A DNA stretch of 37,392 nt from Chitinivorax sp. B (GTDB taxonomy: Bacteria > Pseudomonadota > Gammaproteobacteria > Burkholderiales > SCOH01): assembly GCF_005503445.1 (NCBI RefSeq), contig NZ_SCOH01000045.1, positions 1 through 37,392 on the forward strand, read 5' to 3'. The notes below the pieces were generated by a model. The model had not been told where the DNA came from, did no database searches, and worked only from the letters and a program-made list of their open reading frames with translations. Shown piece after piece: positions 18,674 to 26,570 of this stretch. Numbering within the stretch: position 1 is the first letter of the stretch; the number at the start of each line of letters is the position of its first letter. A program made the translations under genes and the position numbers.

Positions 18674-20045
18674 TCTGCAGGCTTTCCCGCAAAAACAATC
18701 CCATGCTGTCGTGATTGGCGGCAGCATTGTTGGTTGCATGGCCGCAAAGGTACTGGCCCGCGATTTCGATCGGGTAACAGTGATCGAAAAAGGGGATTTC
18801 GACGATGAAGTGCGTGACCGTCGCGGCGTACCGCAGGAAAAGCACGTACACCTGTTGCTACTGCGCGGCAAGCAGATTTTGGAAGAAATCTTTCCCGGCA
18901 TCACGACCGAGCTGGAACAGGCCGGTGCGCTGTCGGTGGATCTAGGCCATGGCGTGAAGTGTTTCCAGTATGGGCAATGGCGTCAACGCTTCCCCAGTGG
19001 CGTCAGCGCACACTACTGCAGCCGGCGATTGATCGACAATCTGATTCGCCGCCGCCTTCGTCGCAATGCCCGGATCGAGGTGCAATCCGACAGCCGCGTG
19101 GTCGGTTTGCATTTTCATCCGCATGATGGGCAATTGGCCATTTCTGGTGTCAAGATCGAATCAGCAGGCCAGTCGCTCAACCTGCCGGCCAATCTGGTGA
19201 TTGATGCCAGTGGCCGCGGTTCACGCATGGCCGAATGGTTGGCTGCAGCCGGTTTGGGTGAGGTGCCCAAAACACTGGTGGAGACACGCCTTGGTTACAC
19301 CTCGCGCATTTACCGACAACTACCGGCTGTGGCAGATCAATGGAAAGTGCTGTTGGTGCTGCCCAAACCACCCAACGAACGGCGTATGGGTGTGATCAGC
19401 CCAATTGAACATGGTCGGTGGCTGGTCACAACTGGTGGCTGGTTTGGCGAATACCCGAAGCCGAACGAAGCGGATTTCCTTGCCTTCCTGAAATCGCTAC
19501 CGGCCACCGATATCTATAACGTGATCCGTAATGCTGAGCCTTTGTCCGAGGTCTCCAGCTTTGCCGTACCTGGCAGCCTGTGGCGCCACTATGAACAAAT
19601 GCCGCACTGGCCAGATGGCCTGTTGGTAATGGGGGATGCGCTATGTTGTCTGAACCCGCTATACAGCCAGGGCATGACCATTTGTGCGCTGGAGGCCAAA
19701 GCATTGCGCGTATCGATCAGTGACTGGCTGGCCGGCAGAATCCAGGCCGTCGACATTCAACGTCATTTCGCCGATGCGGTGAACCCGGCTTGGGGCATGG
19801 CCACCTCAGAGGACCTACGTTTCCCGGAAACGGTGGGTGATCGCGACCTGGGCCTGAAGTGGCGACATTGGTATGGCGCACGCTTTGTCGAACTGTCTGC
19901 CACGCATCGGCTGGCACTGCAAACACAGATTGGCATCACCAATCTGGTGGTGCCAGCCCGGCAACTATACCGCCCCGAGATCGTCGGGCGGATTGCCTAT
20001 GGCTTGCTGAAACCACGCGCGCTCACCCGGAGTAGCCCACCATGA
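18663..20045 (+). CDS. FAD-dependent monooxygenase-like oxidoreductase
   Basis: A 460-residue flavoprotein of the PHBH-type (group A monooxygenase/geranylgeranyl-reductase-like) fold. The dinucleotide-binding motif is VVIGGSIVGCMAA (16-28) with the ribose-binding Glu42. The second FAD motif is VIDASGRGSRMAEW (179-192), and the GD motif is VMGDALCCLNPLYSQGM (322-338). The stretch GVPQEKHVHLLLLRG (55-69) is typical of a subgroup found in natural-product clusters. Likely roles are hydroxylation, epoxidation or another oxidation of the scaffold. It overlaps the upstream aminotransferase by 11 bp and the downstream HAD gene by 4 bp. There is no sign of the Lys or Trp motifs of flavin halogenases, so I do not call it a halogenase. 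Confidence 0.88.
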   Translation: MNPDLQAFPQKQSHAVVIGGSIVGCMAAKVLARDFDRVTVIEKGDFDDEVRDRRGVPQEKHVHLLLLRGKQILEEIFPGITTELEQAGALSVDLGHGVKCFQYGQWRQRFPSGVSAHYCSRRLIDNLIRRRLRRNARIEVQSDSRVVGLHFHPHDGQLAISGVKIESAGQSLNLPANLVIDASGRGSRMAEWLAAAGLGEVPKTLVETRLGYTSRIYRQLPAVADQWKVLLVLPKPPNERRMGVISPIEHGRWLVTTGGWFGEYPKPNEADFLAFLKSLPATDIYNVIRNAEPLSEVSSFAVPGSLWRHYEQMPHWPDGLLVMGDALCCLNPLYSQGMTICALEAKALRVSISDWLAGRIQAVDIQRHFADAVNPAWGMATSEDLRFPETVGDRDLGLKWRHWYGARFVELSATHRLALQTQIGITNLVVPARQLYRPEIVGRIAYGLLKPRALTRSSPP

Positions 20046-20749
20046 ACCTTTCCCGACATTGGCCTACCATTCGCCATGTAGTACTGGACTGGAACGGCAC
20101 CCTGCTGGATGACCTTGATCTCGCGGTCGCATCGGTCAACCATGTTTGTCGCCGCCATGGGCTGCCCGTGGTGGATCGAGACCGTTATCGCGCACATTTT
20201 CGATTTCCGATCGAAGCGTTCTATCGGTTGTTGGGTTTTGATTTTGCCAGCACACCCTTCAGTGAAGTGGTACGCGATTATCTGCACCAATTTGATGCCG
20301 CTGTAGCCGACTGCCCCCTGCAACAAGATGCTCATACCTTCCTGTCGCTCACCCAGCACAGTGGCCGCGGGCTGTCGGTGTTATCTGCCTCGTTTCATGC
20401 CACATTGATCGATACCTTGCAGTCCAAGGGACTGCTCAGCTATTTCGAGCATGTTTACGGCCTGGGACATGAGCAAGCCACCAGCAAGCTGGCCGAAGCT
20501 CAAGTGTTGCAATCGCACCTGAATTTACCACCCACGCAGGTGCTGTATGTCGGTGACACGACCCATGATGCCGAAATCGCCGAAGCCATGGGTTGGCATG
20601 CGGCGTTGCTGAGCATCGGCCATCAGGACGAAGCCAGGCTGACAACCAGCCAGGCCCCATGCTACCCCGGCTTCGAAAATTTGATAGCTGATCTGGCATG
20701 GCCGATGCCTGTCGGGTCTTCCCGCCTTGTCACGGAGGTAATCCCATGA
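20042..20749 (+). CDS. HAD-superfamily hydrolase (phosphatase-like)
   Basis: A 235-residue haloacid-dehalogenase-fold hydrolase with an alpha-helical cap, most like phosphoglycolate-phosphatase-type enzymes. Motif I is DWNGTLLDD with nucleophile Asp16, motif II is Ser115 (LSASFHA), motif III is Lys149 and motif IV is GDTTHD (171-176). The position two after the nucleophile is Asn18, not the usual general-acid Asp. This variant is common in one HAD subgroup but could alter the chemistry. In the cluster it is the natural candidate for removing phosphate from a sugar-phosphate intermediate, as NtdB does in kanosamine synthesis. NtdB itself belongs to a different HAD cap class. The start overlaps the FAD gene by ATGA. 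Confidence 0.88.
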   Translation: MNLSRHWPTIRHVVLDWNGTLLDDLDLAVASVNHVCRRHGLPVVDRDRYRAHFRFPIEAFYRLLGFDFASTPFSEVVRDYLHQFDAAVADCPLQQDAHTFLSLTQHSGRGLSVLSASFHATLIDTLQSKGLLSYFEHVYGLGHEQATSKLAEAQVLQSHLNLPPTQVLYVGDTTHDAEIAEAMGWHAALLSIGHQDEARLTTSQAPCYPGFENLIADLAWPMPVGSSRLVTEVIP

Positions 20750-21870
20750 ACATCGCGATCAATGTACACCTGTCATTGGCCTGTTATCTGTTGCTGGCTG
20801 ACTTGCTGATGCGGTTGGTGGTCTATGGCTATTACGATGATGAAGCGCGTTTGCTGCGCATTCTCAAACTGAGACCACGCCAGCCCGATTACCACGAAAC
20901 CTATTACAAGCGCTGGGACAACTGGCTGGCCCCGTTGCCGTTTGTCTGGACATGGCTCGACATCCTGATCGGGGTATTGCTGGCGGTATGGTTGGACCAC
21001 CTACTGGCTTGGATTGCATTGACGTTCTGGGTGGGTGGCCGCTTCCGCGCATTGCAGGAATTCGGCCATAACGCTGTGCATTTTGCGCTCTGCCGACACC
21101 ATGGGTGGCAATGGTGGTTGTCGGACTTTTTCTACCAGTTCCCCGTGTTCAAACGCGATATGGTCAGCCGCCATATCACCCATACGCGGGAGCATCATCG
21201 GTTCCCCAATCACGACACCAAAGACCCCAATCTGGCCAGGGTACGTGATGGCGGCATGGCATTCCCGATGACGCGTAGCCAGTTCCTGCTGCGGTTGTTC
21301 TACCCGCTTTCACTGGCGGGCATTCGCAACAATCTGCAGACCATGGCCCGCAACAGCTTGCTCAACCATAACTGGCAGACTGTGATGTATCGACTGATCA
21401 GTCTTGGGTTGACCGGTACTGTGTTGTATTGGGCCGGTGGCTGGCTGGGACTGGTCTTCGGCTGGTGGCTGCCGCTACTGACCACCTATGCGGTATTTGC
21501 CTGGGTATCGTTACTGACAGAACACCGCTGGTATGCCAGTGGCAATCCGGATAACCGGCTGGATATCGAATATCTGGCCGGGCGACCAACCGATTACCCT
21601 GGCCTGACAGGTTGGTTGGTGCGGGTATTCATCAGCCCGACATCGGATGCCTATCACCTGGCGCATTCGCTCTACCCGGGTGTACGTTGGAATTACCTGC
21701 CTGCCATCGATGTCGTACTGAAGATCGAAGAGCCGCGCTATACCCGCCATGCCAGCCAGGGCCTGCTGTGGTCGCGGGATGGTATTCCATCTGCCTTGTC
21801 GGAATTGTCCGAGCGCCTGAGCCTGCAGCCCGATTATCCAACGCTGTTACCCACCCGGAGCGAACATTGA
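20746..21870 (+). CDS. Fatty-acid-desaturase-family membrane oxygenase
   Basis: A 374-residue integral membrane protein of the diiron desaturase/hydroxylase family. Hydrophobic segments occur near 8-28, 68-92 and 215-257. His boxes are GHNAVH (107-112), HITHTREHH (143-151) and a C-terminal DAYHLAHSLYP (301-311). The last box has only HxxH, with Ser308 where the classical HxxHH has its final His. I chose the ATG at 20746 because GGAGG precedes it by 7 bases and it overlaps the HAD stop as ATGA. In this cluster it may hydroxylate or desaturate the pathway product or an attached acyl chain. The related rhizopine oxygenase MocD shows that family members can act on aminocyclitols. It would need an electron donor, and none is encoded in the operon. 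Confidence 0.88.
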   Translation: MNIAINVHLSLACYLLLADLLMRLVVYGYYDDEARLLRILKLRPRQPDYHETYYKRWDNWLAPLPFVWTWLDILIGVLLAVWLDHLLAWIALTFWVGGRFRALQEFGHNAVHFALCRHHGWQWWLSDFFYQFPVFKRDMVSRHITHTREHHRFPNHDTKDPNLARVRDGGMAFPMTRSQFLLRLFYPLSLAGIRNNLQTMARNSLLNHNWQTVMYRLISLGLTGTVLYWAGGWLGLVFGWWLPLLTTYAVFAWVSLLTEHRWYASGNPDNRLDIEYLAGRPTDYPGLTGWLVRVFISPTSDAYHLAHSLYPGVRWNYLPAIDVVLKIEEPRYTRHASQGLLWSRDGIPSALSELSERLSLQPDYPTLLPTRSEH

Positions 21871-22787
21871 TGGACAATCCCACCACCCATCGTATCGGCA
21901 TCATCGGCGGCAGCGGCCTGCAACACCTGCTGGCGCTGAAGCATATCGAACGTGTTTCCATCGACACCCCGTTCGGCCATCCATCAGACGCCGTACTGCT
22001 CGGCGATCTGGCTGGGGTGCCGGTGGCCTTTCTGCAGCGTCATGGGCCGGGACACCGGATCCCACCCAGCCTGATCAACGTACGCGCCAACATTGCCGCA
22101 CTACGGCATCTGGGCTGCACCCAGCTGCTATCGCTGAGCGCGGTGGGCAGCCTGCAGCCACATTGCCCCCCTGGTAGTTTCGTGCTGGTCGACCAATTCA
22201 TCGATCGTACCTTTCTGCGCGAGAAAACCTTTTTCGGTCACGGGCTGGTTGGCCATGTGCCCTTTGCCGACCCGGTCTGCAGCCGCATGCGGCATGACTT
22301 GGTCACTGCCTGCCACAGTCTGCGTCTACCCACGGTGGATGGCGGTACCTATGTAGTGATGGAAGGACCGCAATTTTCTACCCGTGCCGAATCCAATCTG
22401 TACCGGCAATGGGGAGGCACAGTCATCGGCATGACGGCCATGCCAGAAGCCAAGCTCGCCCGTGAAGCCGAGATGTGCTACGGACTGGTTGCCATGCCAA
22501 CCGACTTTGATTGCTGGCACACCGAACATGAGGCCGTGACAGCAGGCCTGGTCAGCCAGCGCATGACACGTATTGCCGAGCAGGCCAACCAGCTGGTGGA
22601 AATGGTCTGCCAGCGGCTGATCCACCATCGGCACGATTGTCCGGCAGGCTGCCAACATGCACTCGACACCGCCATCATGACTCATCCCCATGAACAGGAC
22701 CCTGCCATACTTGCCCGGCTGGGCTTTGTCGTACCACGCCTGTTGAAGCAACTGGCTCACACCCCTGAAGGAGAATTCATCACATGA
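21870..22787 (+). CDS. 5'-methylthioadenosine/purine nucleoside phosphorylase family protein
   Basis: A 305-residue trimeric-type (PNP/MTAP) nucleoside phosphorylase, which splits a nucleoside with phosphate into base and sugar-1-phosphate, or runs in reverse. The resemblance to MTA phosphorylase runs through IGIIGGSGL (9-17), DTPFGHPSDA, RHGPGH (57-62), DQFIDRTF, MEGPQFSTRAES (164-175), GMTAMPEAKLAREAE and TDFDCW, with Asp212 and Asp214 at the base-recognition positions. The ATG at 21870 shares a base with the previous stop. It has about 45 C-terminal residues after TDFDCWHTEHEAVTAG that look helical. An MTA salvage enzyme inside a sugar-modifying operon is unexpected. It may recycle a nucleoside by-product or make a nucleoside bond. 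Confidence 0.9.
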   Translation: MDNPTTHRIGIIGGSGLQHLLALKHIERVSIDTPFGHPSDAVLLGDLAGVPVAFLQRHGPGHRIPPSLINVRANIAALRHLGCTQLLSLSAVGSLQPHCPPGSFVLVDQFIDRTFLREKTFFGHGLVGHVPFADPVCSRMRHDLVTACHSLRLPTVDGGTYVVMEGPQFSTRAESNLYRQWGGTVIGMTAMPEAKLAREAEMCYGLVAMPTDFDCWHTEHEAVTAGLVSQRMTRIAEQANQLVEMVCQRLIHHRHDCPAGCQHALDTAIMTHPHEQDPAILARLGFVVPRLLKQLAHTPEGEFIT

Positions 22788-23377
22788 TGCAGCAAGACAC
22801 CCAGAACCGTGTTCGCATCCACAAAGTTGAAGTGCTGTCAGATGACTGGTATGTGCTGCGCAAAACCACTTATGACTACCAACGCAAGGATGGTTCATGG
22901 CAGACCATGAGCCGGGAAACCTACGACCGGGGCAATGGTGCCACCATCCTGCTCTTCAACAAGGCACGGCAAACCGTGGTGTTGACCCGGCAATTCCGCT
23001 TTCCGGCTTTCGTCAACGGCCATCACGGCATGCTGATCGAAACCTGCGCCGGGCTGCTGGATCAGGACGATGCGGAGACCTGCATCCGCCGGGAGACCGA
23101 AGAAGAAACCGGCTACAGCGTACGTAATGTCCGCAAGGTATTCGAGGCATTCATGAGCCCAGGCTCTGTCACCGAAATCCTCCATTTCTTCGTCGGTGAA
23201 TTTGATGCGCCAGATCGTGTGGGCGATGGCGGTGGGGTGGAATCGGATGGTGAGGATATCGAGGTGCTGGAAGTCACACTGGACAGGGCACTACAGATGA
23301 TCAATGAAGGCGAGATCATGGATGGAAAAACCATCATGTTGTTGCAGTACGCCAAATTGAATGGGCTGTTGTCATGA
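22784..23377 (+). CDS. nudK: NudK-like Nudix hydrolase (GDP-mannose pyrophosphatase family)
   Basis: A 197-residue Nudix hydrolase that resembles Escherichia coli NudK, a GDP-mannose hydrolase, along nearly its whole length. Shared stretches include YDRGNGATILLFN (47-59), IETCAGLLDQDD, RETEEETGY (103-111), FMSPGSVTE and EDIEVLEV. The Nudix box begins with Ala instead of Gly in the first position, as NudK also does. It is the second Nudix enzyme of the operon and is unrelated in detail to the one at 17043. The start overlaps the phosphorylase stop (two ATGs, 22784 and 22787, are possible). Its presence suggests turnover of a nucleotide sugar or ADP-sugar in the pathway; the exact substrate is inferred from family only. 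Confidence 0.9.
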   Translation: MMQQDTQNRVRIHKVEVLSDDWYVLRKTTYDYQRKDGSWQTMSRETYDRGNGATILLFNKARQTVVLTRQFRFPAFVNGHHGMLIETCAGLLDQDDAETCIRRETEEETGYSVRNVRKVFEAFMSPGSVTEILHFFVGEFDAPDRVGDGGGVESDGEDIEVLEVTLDRALQMINEGEIMDGKTIMLLQYAKLNGLLS

Positions 23378-24312
23378 CCACGCTACAGGAAGACATCATC
23401 GCCTACAGTGCGATGGAAGAATACGAGCTGGAGGAATACGCCGTCGGGATTGAAGCAACCTTCCCCACGCTACACCTGAAGATCGAGCGGATGTCCACCA
23501 GTGCACTGCTGGATCGTCTGCTGTCGGAAGGCCCGAATGGTCGATGGGATGTGTTGTTCGGCTGGGCCTTGACCACCATGATGGACCCACGCCTGCAATC
23601 CCTGTTCAGCCGCCTTACCTTACCTGGTCTGAACGCCTTGCCAGCACATGCTCGTGATCCAGCAGGTCGCTGGTTCTGCCCCTCAGCTTTCGTACCGGCA
23701 TTTTGCCTGAACGATCAGCGATTGGCCGAACGTGGTCTACCTGCACCAACCAGTTGGGCCGATTTAGCCAAACCTTGTTACCGCAATGAACTGGTGATCC
23801 CCGACCCGCGCTTTTCCGGTGCCGGATTTCTGCACCTGACCGCCTTGTTACAAGCCAACGGGCCGGAACTGGCTTGGTCCATGTTGCGACGGGTGGCTGA
23901 AAACCGACCATGCATCGAGCGTTCCGCCTTTGCGCCTTGCCTGGCCATCGCCAATGGTGAGGCATCCATCGGGGTCACCGTCACCATCGCTGCCGAGCGG
24001 ATGCGACGACTGGGTCTACCAGTACACATGGTCGTCCCGCATGATGCCGCCGGCACCGAGCCAGAGGGATTCGCACTGCATGAAGGTTCCAAACATCAGG
24101 CAGCGGGTCGCCAGATTCTGGGCTGGATGCTAACGCCAGATGCCCACACCATTTATCGCAAATACCGCAAAGTGGGCCTGATGCCACATAGCACACCCGT
24201 CAGCGGAGAATTGCCGGCCGGCATGTTCGGCATCAATGTGGGTCAGGCCATCAACGACCGTGCTGCTACCTGCGCACAATGGGTCCGACTGTTCAACCCG
24301 CCCCCGGCCTGA
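23374..24312 (+). CDS. ABC-transporter solute-binding-protein fold without a signal peptide
   Basis: A 312-residue protein with the look of the AfuA/FbpA (Fe3+/phosphonate/sugar-phosphate) binding-protein family. WDVLFGWALTTMM (58-70), IANGEASIGVTVTIAAE, and PEGFALHEGSKHQAAGRQIL followed by GWMLTPDAHTIYRKY are typical. The N-terminus MTTLQEDIIAYSAMEEYELE begins directly with the first domain strand and has no signal peptide or lipobox, and the start is fixed by an ATGA overlap with nudK. No permease or ATPase gene is nearby. It is therefore probably cytoplasmic and not a transporter part. AfuA itself binds hexose-6-phosphates, which makes a sugar-phosphate carrier, sensor or enzyme role conceivable here. 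This last point is inference. Confidence 0.82.
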   Translation: MTTLQEDIIAYSAMEEYELEEYAVGIEATFPTLHLKIERMSTSALLDRLLSEGPNGRWDVLFGWALTTMMDPRLQSLFSRLTLPGLNALPAHARDPAGRWFCPSAFVPAFCLNDQRLAERGLPAPTSWADLAKPCYRNELVIPDPRFSGAGFLHLTALLQANGPELAWSMLRRVAENRPCIERSAFAPCLAIANGEASIGVTVTIAAERMRRLGLPVHMVVPHDAAGTEPEGFALHEGSKHQAAGRQILGWMLTPDAHTIYRKYRKVGLMPHSTPVSGELPAGMFGINVGQAINDRAATCAQWVRLFNPPPA

Positions 24313-24324
24313 CAGGAGCCCGTC

Positions 24325-25587
24325 ATGTCCACCTCCATCGCCGCCGAACAACGCCCTGCCAGGGGTCTGGGCATCTTTCGGGAACATAACGCCCGCATGG
24401 TGTTCTTTGGCCGACTTTCGGTTTTGACGGGTGATGTCATTCAAGATGTCGCATTGATCTGGATTGTCTGGGAATTGACGCATTCCTCGGCAGCCACCGC
24501 CATTGCCAGCATGTCCAGCCGTACCCCACTCTGGCTGTTCAGCCTGCCTGCGGGCGTCTATGCCGACGCCAATGATCCGAAACGTACGTTGCTGTGGGCC
24601 AATTTGCTCTGTAGCCTGCTGGCATTTTGTGTCGCCGGCTTCGCCCACATGGGTATGCTGAATGTCCCATTGCTGTGCGTACTGGCCTTTGCCATCTCCA
24701 CCTGTCGTACCTTCGAGATGCCCAGCTTCTATGCTGCAGTACGTGGCTTGACCAATGGCACCGACACCCAACAATTGAATGGCGTGGCAGACACCGCCAA
24801 GCGACTGGCCCGGCTGGTAGCCCCCTTGTTGGCCAATGCCATCAAGAACATCACCTCAGTGTTCAACCTGTATGCCGTAATCGGCGTGTTCTATGCCTGC
24901 ATGGCTATGGCGGGCCGCAAGATGGATGTTCGCAGCTTCCGGCAGCGCCAGGGGCCACGCCAAGGTATTGTCGGCGACTTGCGTGAAGCCTTGGTGGTGA
25001 TCAAGCAACGGCCAGCATTGCAATTCATCATCGCGGCCGAGATCTTGTTCAATGTCGCCTATGGCGCCTGCTACTACGTATTCCTGCCCCGACTGACCAT
25101 GGATACCACCGGCGGCGGGGCCTTTGGCTATGCCGCTGCCGTCACCGCCTTTGGTACCGGTGGATTACTGGCGGGCTTCTTGTCCAGCCATCTGAAAATG
25201 CACGGTCAGGCATTGCGTTATGCAATGGTTGGCTGGCTAGGCATGGGACTGTTTTTCGGCCTGATGTGTCTGACCCGGTCGCTGTGGGTCATTGTGGCGT
25301 TTTCTGCAGTCGTCGGGGCTGCCATGGCAATTCAGACCATTGCCCTGTGGAGCGCATTGCATGAATCCTGCCCAGCCGAGCATTCCGGTCGTGTGTACTC
25401 GATCTGGCGACTGGGTGCTGATGCCGCCATCACGGTCAGCACGCTGACCGCTGGCGTGGTCACCGATGCCTTCGGGCCATCCATGCCGATTGGCGTCATT
25501 GGCATCTACGTACTGCTTGCCATCCCGCTGGCTCGCCGTTTGATCATGCCTCGTGTTGTGCCACTGCAGGAGCCAAACCGATCATGA
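24325..25587 (+). CDS. MFS transporter (probable exporter)
   Basis: A 420-residue major facilitator with about 12 predicted membrane spans, most like the MFS_3/EntS-type efflux group. The first segment GRLSVLTGDVIQDVALIWIV and the loop DANDPKRTLLWANL after helix 2 resemble the conserved A-motif region of that group. AGGAG lies 6 bases before the ATG at 24325, with a 12-bp gap from the previous gene, the widest spacing inside the operon. Being the only transporter of the cluster, it is the likely export (and self-protection) system for the product. Its 3' end overlaps the mutarotase gene by ATGA. The substrate is unknown. Confidence 0.92.
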   Translation: MSTSIAAEQRPARGLGIFREHNARMVFFGRLSVLTGDVIQDVALIWIVWELTHSSAATAIASMSSRTPLWLFSLPAGVYADANDPKRTLLWANLLCSLLAFCVAGFAHMGMLNVPLLCVLAFAISTCRTFEMPSFYAAVRGLTNGTDTQQLNGVADTAKRLARLVAPLLANAIKNITSVFNLYAVIGVFYACMAMAGRKMDVRSFRQRQGPRQGIVGDLREALVVIKQRPALQFIIAAEILFNVAYGACYYVFLPRLTMDTTGGGAFGYAAAVTAFGTGGLLAGFLSSHLKMHGQALRYAMVGWLGMGLFFGLMCLTRSLWVIVAFSAVVGAAMAIQTIALWSALHESCPAEHSGRVYSIWRLGADAAITVSTLTAGVVTDAFGPSMPIGVIGIYVLLAIPLARRLIMPRVVPLQEPNRS

Positions 25588-26465
25588 ACACCCGACTCTC
25601 TCCAGACATATTGCGTGACCATCTGGCACCCAGCGCGGGGCCATTGCTCAGCTTTCAGCATGACGATGGGTCCAGCATCGCCCTTAGCCTGTTCGGTGGC
25701 CAATTGTGTCATTGGCGAACAGCTGATGGCAGCGATCCGCTGTATCTCAGTCCACATTCGATGTGGAACGGGTATACCGCCATTCGTGGTGGCATGCCGG
25801 TCATCTTTCCGCAATTTGCCAACGAAGGGCTGTTGCCCAAGCACGGCGTGGCCCGTACCAGCTTGTGGCAGTTGGCAGAGCATGGCCTGACACCAAGTGG
25901 CCACAGTCAGGTCAAACTGGTGCTGGGTGACACCGCGAGTACCCGTTGCATCTGGCCCTATTCGTTTGAATTGATGCTGACCTTTACCTTTGGCGGCAAT
26001 CAGCTGACTGCCGAGCTAGAAGTTCACAATACCGGTAGCGAAGCTTTTGACTTCACTGGTGCACTACATACCTATCTGGCCACACCGGTGGTCCAAAGCA
26101 GTGTTGCCGGGCTGTCCGGCCTGACATTCCTGGATTCTGCTGACCAGCGTCGGCTAGCTGTTGCCAACGAAGGGCCACTCCATATCGACCGCGAGATAGA
26201 CCGGTTCTTCTTCAATGTGCCGCATCCAGTCACATTGACCAGCCCAGGCCGGCGTACAGAAGTCGAACAGAGCGGTTTCACTGATGTGGTAGTGTGGAAT
26301 CCCTGGCAAATGCTGGCGGCAAATCTGCCGGACTTGCCGGATACCGGCTATCTGCATTTCGTATGCATCGAATCGGCAGTAGTCGGGGTGCCAACGACGG
26401 TGGCGCCCGGACATCGTTGGACTGGCACGCAGCGTCTGGTGGCACATTCAGCTTCCACACACTGA
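25584..26465 (+). CDS. D-hexose-6-phosphate mutarotase (YeaD-like aldose-1-epimerase family)
   Basis: A 293-residue protein of the galactose-mutarotase fold, closest in pattern to YeaD/Ymr099c-type hexose-6-phosphate mutarotases, which interconvert the alpha and beta anomers of glucose-6-phosphate. RGGMPVIFPQF (68-78) and HGVAR (87-91) are hallmarks of that subgroup. The catalytic His is His162 in GALHTYLATP and the catalytic Glu is Glu263 in FVCIESAVV. It is the last gene of the operon, joined to the MFS gene by ATGA. It suggests that the operon's first enzyme uses one anomer of a hexose-6-phosphate, or that a labile keto-hexose phosphate needs rapid anomer exchange. No terminator is obvious after its stop. 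Confidence 0.9.
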   Translation: MNTRLSPDILRDHLAPSAGPLLSFQHDDGSSIALSLFGGQLCHWRTADGSDPLYLSPHSMWNGYTAIRGGMPVIFPQFANEGLLPKHGVARTSLWQLAEHGLTPSGHSQVKLVLGDTASTRCIWPYSFELMLTFTFGGNQLTAELEVHNTGSEAFDFTGALHTYLATPVVQSSVAGLSGLTFLDSADQRRLAVANEGPLHIDREIDRFFFNVPHPVTLTSPGRRTEVEQSGFTDVVVWNPWQMLAANLPDLPDTGYLHFVCIESAVVGVPTTVAPGHRWTGTQRLVAHSASTH

Positions 26466-26570
26466 CCCTCTGGCAGGACAGCCGATTACATTTGCCGCAA
26501 GTGGCCTGCTCAGGTAGAACGGAACGTCTAATATACAGACAACCCCAGCCAACTTGCCGAGGATCGGGTC

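Noticed and set aside
18663-20045. Flavin-dependent halogenase assignment for the FAD protein
   Set aside because: The hallmark WxWxIP-type motif and catalytic lysine context are not seen. The general monooxygenase-like motifs are, so a broader call is safer.
23374-25587. ABC uptake system made of the binding protein and its neighbour
   Set aside because: The neighbour is a 12-span MFS protein, not an ABC permease, no ATPase gene is present, and the binding protein has no signal peptide.
14881-26465. Calling the cluster a kanosamine or neotrehalosadiamine operon outright
   Set aside because: Only the enzyme classes match NtdA/B/C. The HAD cap type differs, there is a second aminotransferase and several extra enzymes, and sequence identity could not be measured.
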